Source: Nitrospinota bacterium
Lineage (GTDB): Bacteria > UBA8248 > JACPRG01
DNA: 7,239 nucleotides
Direction: 5' to 3'
NCBI GenBank assembly: GCA_030740135.1
Contig: JASLXW010000209.1
Coordinates: 1 to 7,239, forward strand
Position numbers and translations under genes: made by a program. How positions within the stretch are numbered: position 1 is the first letter of the stretch; every line of letters starts with the position of its first letter. The notes below the pieces were generated by a model, which saw only the letters and a program-made list of their open reading frames with translations, was not told the origin of the DNA and did no database searches. Below, piece after piece: positions 5,832 to 7,239 of this stretch.

Positions 5832-7151
5832 ATGACACGGCCCTCCCCCTACTGGAAGCGTGAGATCGAGACCGCCTCGCCCGAGGCCGTCCGGCGTCTG
5901 CAATGGGAAAGGCTGCGGCCGCTGCTTGCGTACGTCTTCGAAAAGTCCGGTTTCTACCGGGAAAAGTATGAGCGCGCCGGCGTCCGCCTCGAGGACGTCC
6001 GCTCCATGGATGACCTGCGAAAGCTCCCGCTGACCACCAAGGAAGAGTGGATGGAGGAGCAGGCCGCCCGCCCGCCCTTCGGCCGGAACCACACCGAGCC
6101 CGCCGGGGATTACATCCGAATTTTCCAGACCTCCGGGATCAGCGGCCGGTATCTGCGGGTAATGGAAACCCGGCAAAGCTGGGACTGGCGGCTCGAGACG
6201 GCGGCCTACCTGTACCGCTCGGCGGCGGTTTCCGAACAGGACCGGGTCTTCTTCGCCTTTCAGTTCGGTCCGTTCGCGGCCTTCTGGACGATGTTCGGCG
6301 GCGCCGAGCGGCTCGGCGCGGCGGTCATTCCCAGCGGCGGCTTCTCCTCCGAGGAGCGGCTTCGGCTGATCCTCGACCTGGAGGCGACGGCTCTGGTCTG
6401 CACCCCTTCTTACGCCATTCGGCTGGCCGAGGTGGCTCGAACCGGGGGAATGGACATTGCCGGCTCGGCGGTCCGGCGGACGATCCATGCGGGCGAGCCG
6501 GGGGTGTCGATCCCCGCGACGCGCCGGACGATCGAGGAGGCGTGGGGGGCAAAGAGCTTCGAGTTCGCCGGGATGACCGAGGTAGGGCTGTTCGCGTATT
6601 CCTGCGACGAGCAGAGCGGCGTTCACTGCCTGGAGTCGGAGAACTTCCTCGAGATCCTGGACCCGGCCACCGGAGAGCCCGCCGGCGAAGGGGAGTCCGG
6701 AGAGCTGGTCGTCACGAACTTCGGCCGGCACGGCTACCCGGCCGTCCGGTACCGGACGGGCGACCTCGTCCGGTCCGCGGGGCGGGATTGCCCCTGCGGC
6801 CGGAAGTTCTTGTTGCTCGGCGGCGGCATTCTGGGCCGGGTGGACGACATGCTCGTCGTCCGGGGCGTCAACGTTTACCCGACGACGGTGGAGCGCGCCC
6901 TGCGGGAGTGCGTCGCCGTGGACGAGTGGCAGCTTGTTCTGACGAAGAATTCTTCGGGCGTGGATGAGATCACCGTCCGATTCGAGCCGAGCGAGGGCGG
7001 AGTCGGAGGGGAGGATCTCTCCCGGGAGGTCGGTAAGACGATGAGCCGCTTGCACGGCGGGCTCCGGTTCAACATCGAGGTCGCCGAGCCGGGGAGCCTC
7101 CCCCGTCACGAGTTCAAGGCCCGGAGGGTTTTGGACCGCCGCGCATCTTGA
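5832..7151 (+). CDS. PaaK-like adenylate-forming CoA ligase
   Basis: Phenylacetate-CoA-ligase-like enzymes activate an aromatic or related carboxylate as the acyl-AMP and transfer it to CoA. From ATG 5832 the protein has 439 residues, the usual size. It begins YWKREIETAS, then LQWERLRPLLAYV, as in PaaK proteins, which supports this start over the in-frame TTG at 5793. Visible motifs are the phosphate-binding loop TSGISGRYL (100-108), FAGMTEVG (245-252), YRTGD (307-311), CPCGR (320-324), GRVDDMLVVRGVNVYP (335-350) and the C-terminal LPRHEFKARRV (423-433), with K429 as the presumed adenylation lysine. Oddities are SGISGRY in place of the usual SGTTGKP and Phe before the catalytic Lys where Gly is common. 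There is no clear ribosome binding site. It lies 57 nt after the decarboxylase gene, probably in the same transcript. Substrate is unknown; an aromatic acid is most likely. Confidence 0.93.
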   Translation: MTRPSPYWKREIETASPEAVRRLQWERLRPLLAYVFEKSGFYREKYERAGVRLEDVRSMDDLRKLPLTTKEEWMEEQAARPPFGRNHTEPAGDYIRIFQTSGISGRYLRVMETRQSWDWRLETAAYLYRSAAVSEQDRVFFAFQFGPFAAFWTMFGGAERLGAAVIPSGGFSSEERLRLILDLEATALVCTPSYAIRLAEVARTGGMDIAGSAVRRTIHAGEPGVSIPATRRTIEEAWGAKSFEFAGMTEVGLFAYSCDEQSGVHCLESENFLEILDPATGEPAGEGESGELVVTNFGRHGYPAVRYRTGDLVRSAGRDCPCGRKFLLLGGGILGRVDDMLVVRGVNVYPTTVERALRECVAVDEWQLVLTKNSSGVDEITVRFEPSEGGVGGEDLSREVGKTMSRLHGGLRFNIEVAEPGSLPRHEFKARRVLDRRAS

Positions 7152-7168
7152 GTGGACCGCTCGTTTCT

Positions 7169-7193
7169 GGAGCCGACATTGAGCGGCGGCTCC
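7169..7193 (+). other. Stem-loop after the ligase gene; rest of the 3' edge unassigned
   Basis: GGAGCCG (7169-7175) and CGGCTCC (7187-7193) form a 7-bp GC-rich stem with an 11-nt loop, 17 nt after the ligase stop. No T-run follows, so an intrinsic terminator is doubtful. The frame from GTG 7152, directly after the stop codon, stays open to the window edge, but it is too short and lacks a ribosome binding site, so I do not call a gene in 7152-7239. Confidence 0.3.
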
Positions 7194-7239
7194 CGGTTCG
7201 TGGGTGTGCGACGTTGCGCTCTGTCGTGCCGACGCGATC

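Noticed and set aside
5811..7109. Long minus-strand open frame (432 codons) opposite the ligase gene
   Set aside because: The plus strand encodes a clear PaaK-like ligase; the antisense translation resembles no known protein.
7169..7215. Possible tRNA near the 3' edge because of a GGTTCG string
   Set aside because: The surrounding bases do not form T, anticodon or acceptor stems.
7152..7239. Start of another gene at GTG 7152
   Set aside because: The frame is open to the edge, but only 29 codons are visible, with no ribosome binding site and no recognisable sequence.

Overview
This is a GC-rich bacterial window carrying six recognisable coding regions (one of them cut by the window edge) in two main blocks. 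The lineage cannot be fixed from the sequence. The gene content (formate--tetrahydrofolate ligase, a UbiD-family decarboxylase next to a phenylacetate-CoA-ligase-like enzyme, and a small 4Fe-4S protein) would suit an anaerobic or facultative bacterium that handles C1 units and aromatic acids. That lifestyle is an inference.

Layout. Positions 1-242 hold the 3' end of an unidentified plus-strand gene, followed by a very strong intrinsic terminator (perfect 17-bp stem at 267-303). A short plus-strand gene for a membrane-anchored or exported 61-residue protein follows (328-513). It converges on a minus-strand block that reads, in transcription order: a nitrilase-superfamily enzyme (2982-4037), a compact 4Fe-4S protein resembling pieces of reductive dehalogenase/QueG-type proteins (2344-2919), and formate--tetrahydrofolate ligase fhs (571-2253). 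The gaps of 62 and 90 nt and the shared strand fit one transcript, although fhs has its own good ribosome binding site and could also be expressed alone.

A 372-nt divergent control region (4038-4409) separates this block from a plus-strand pair: a UbiD-family (prenylated-FMN type) decarboxylase (4410-5774) and a PaaK-like adenylate-forming acyl-CoA ligase (5832-7151). A perfect TATAAT hexamer lies on the minus strand upstream of the nitrilase gene, and a weaker candidate promoter lies on the plus strand upstream of the decarboxylase gene.

How the genes may work together. The decarboxylase/ligase pair resembles gene pairs used in anaerobic aromatic-acid metabolism, where a PaaK-like ligase activates an aromatic carboxylate and a UbiD-type enzyme removes or adds CO2. 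A nitrilase could in principle supply such a carboxylate from a nitrile, and Fhs would serve the folate C1 pool. The linkage across the divergent promoter is only a hypothesis.

The most notable details are a nitrilase whose catalytic-cysteine motif reads C-G-N-N instead of the usual C-[W/A/G]-E-[N/H], a likely pair of compensating frameshifts (or slippage site) in the tail of the 4Fe-4S gene, and the unusual compact build of that 4Fe-4S protein. No RNA genes, CRISPR arrays or mobile elements were seen.
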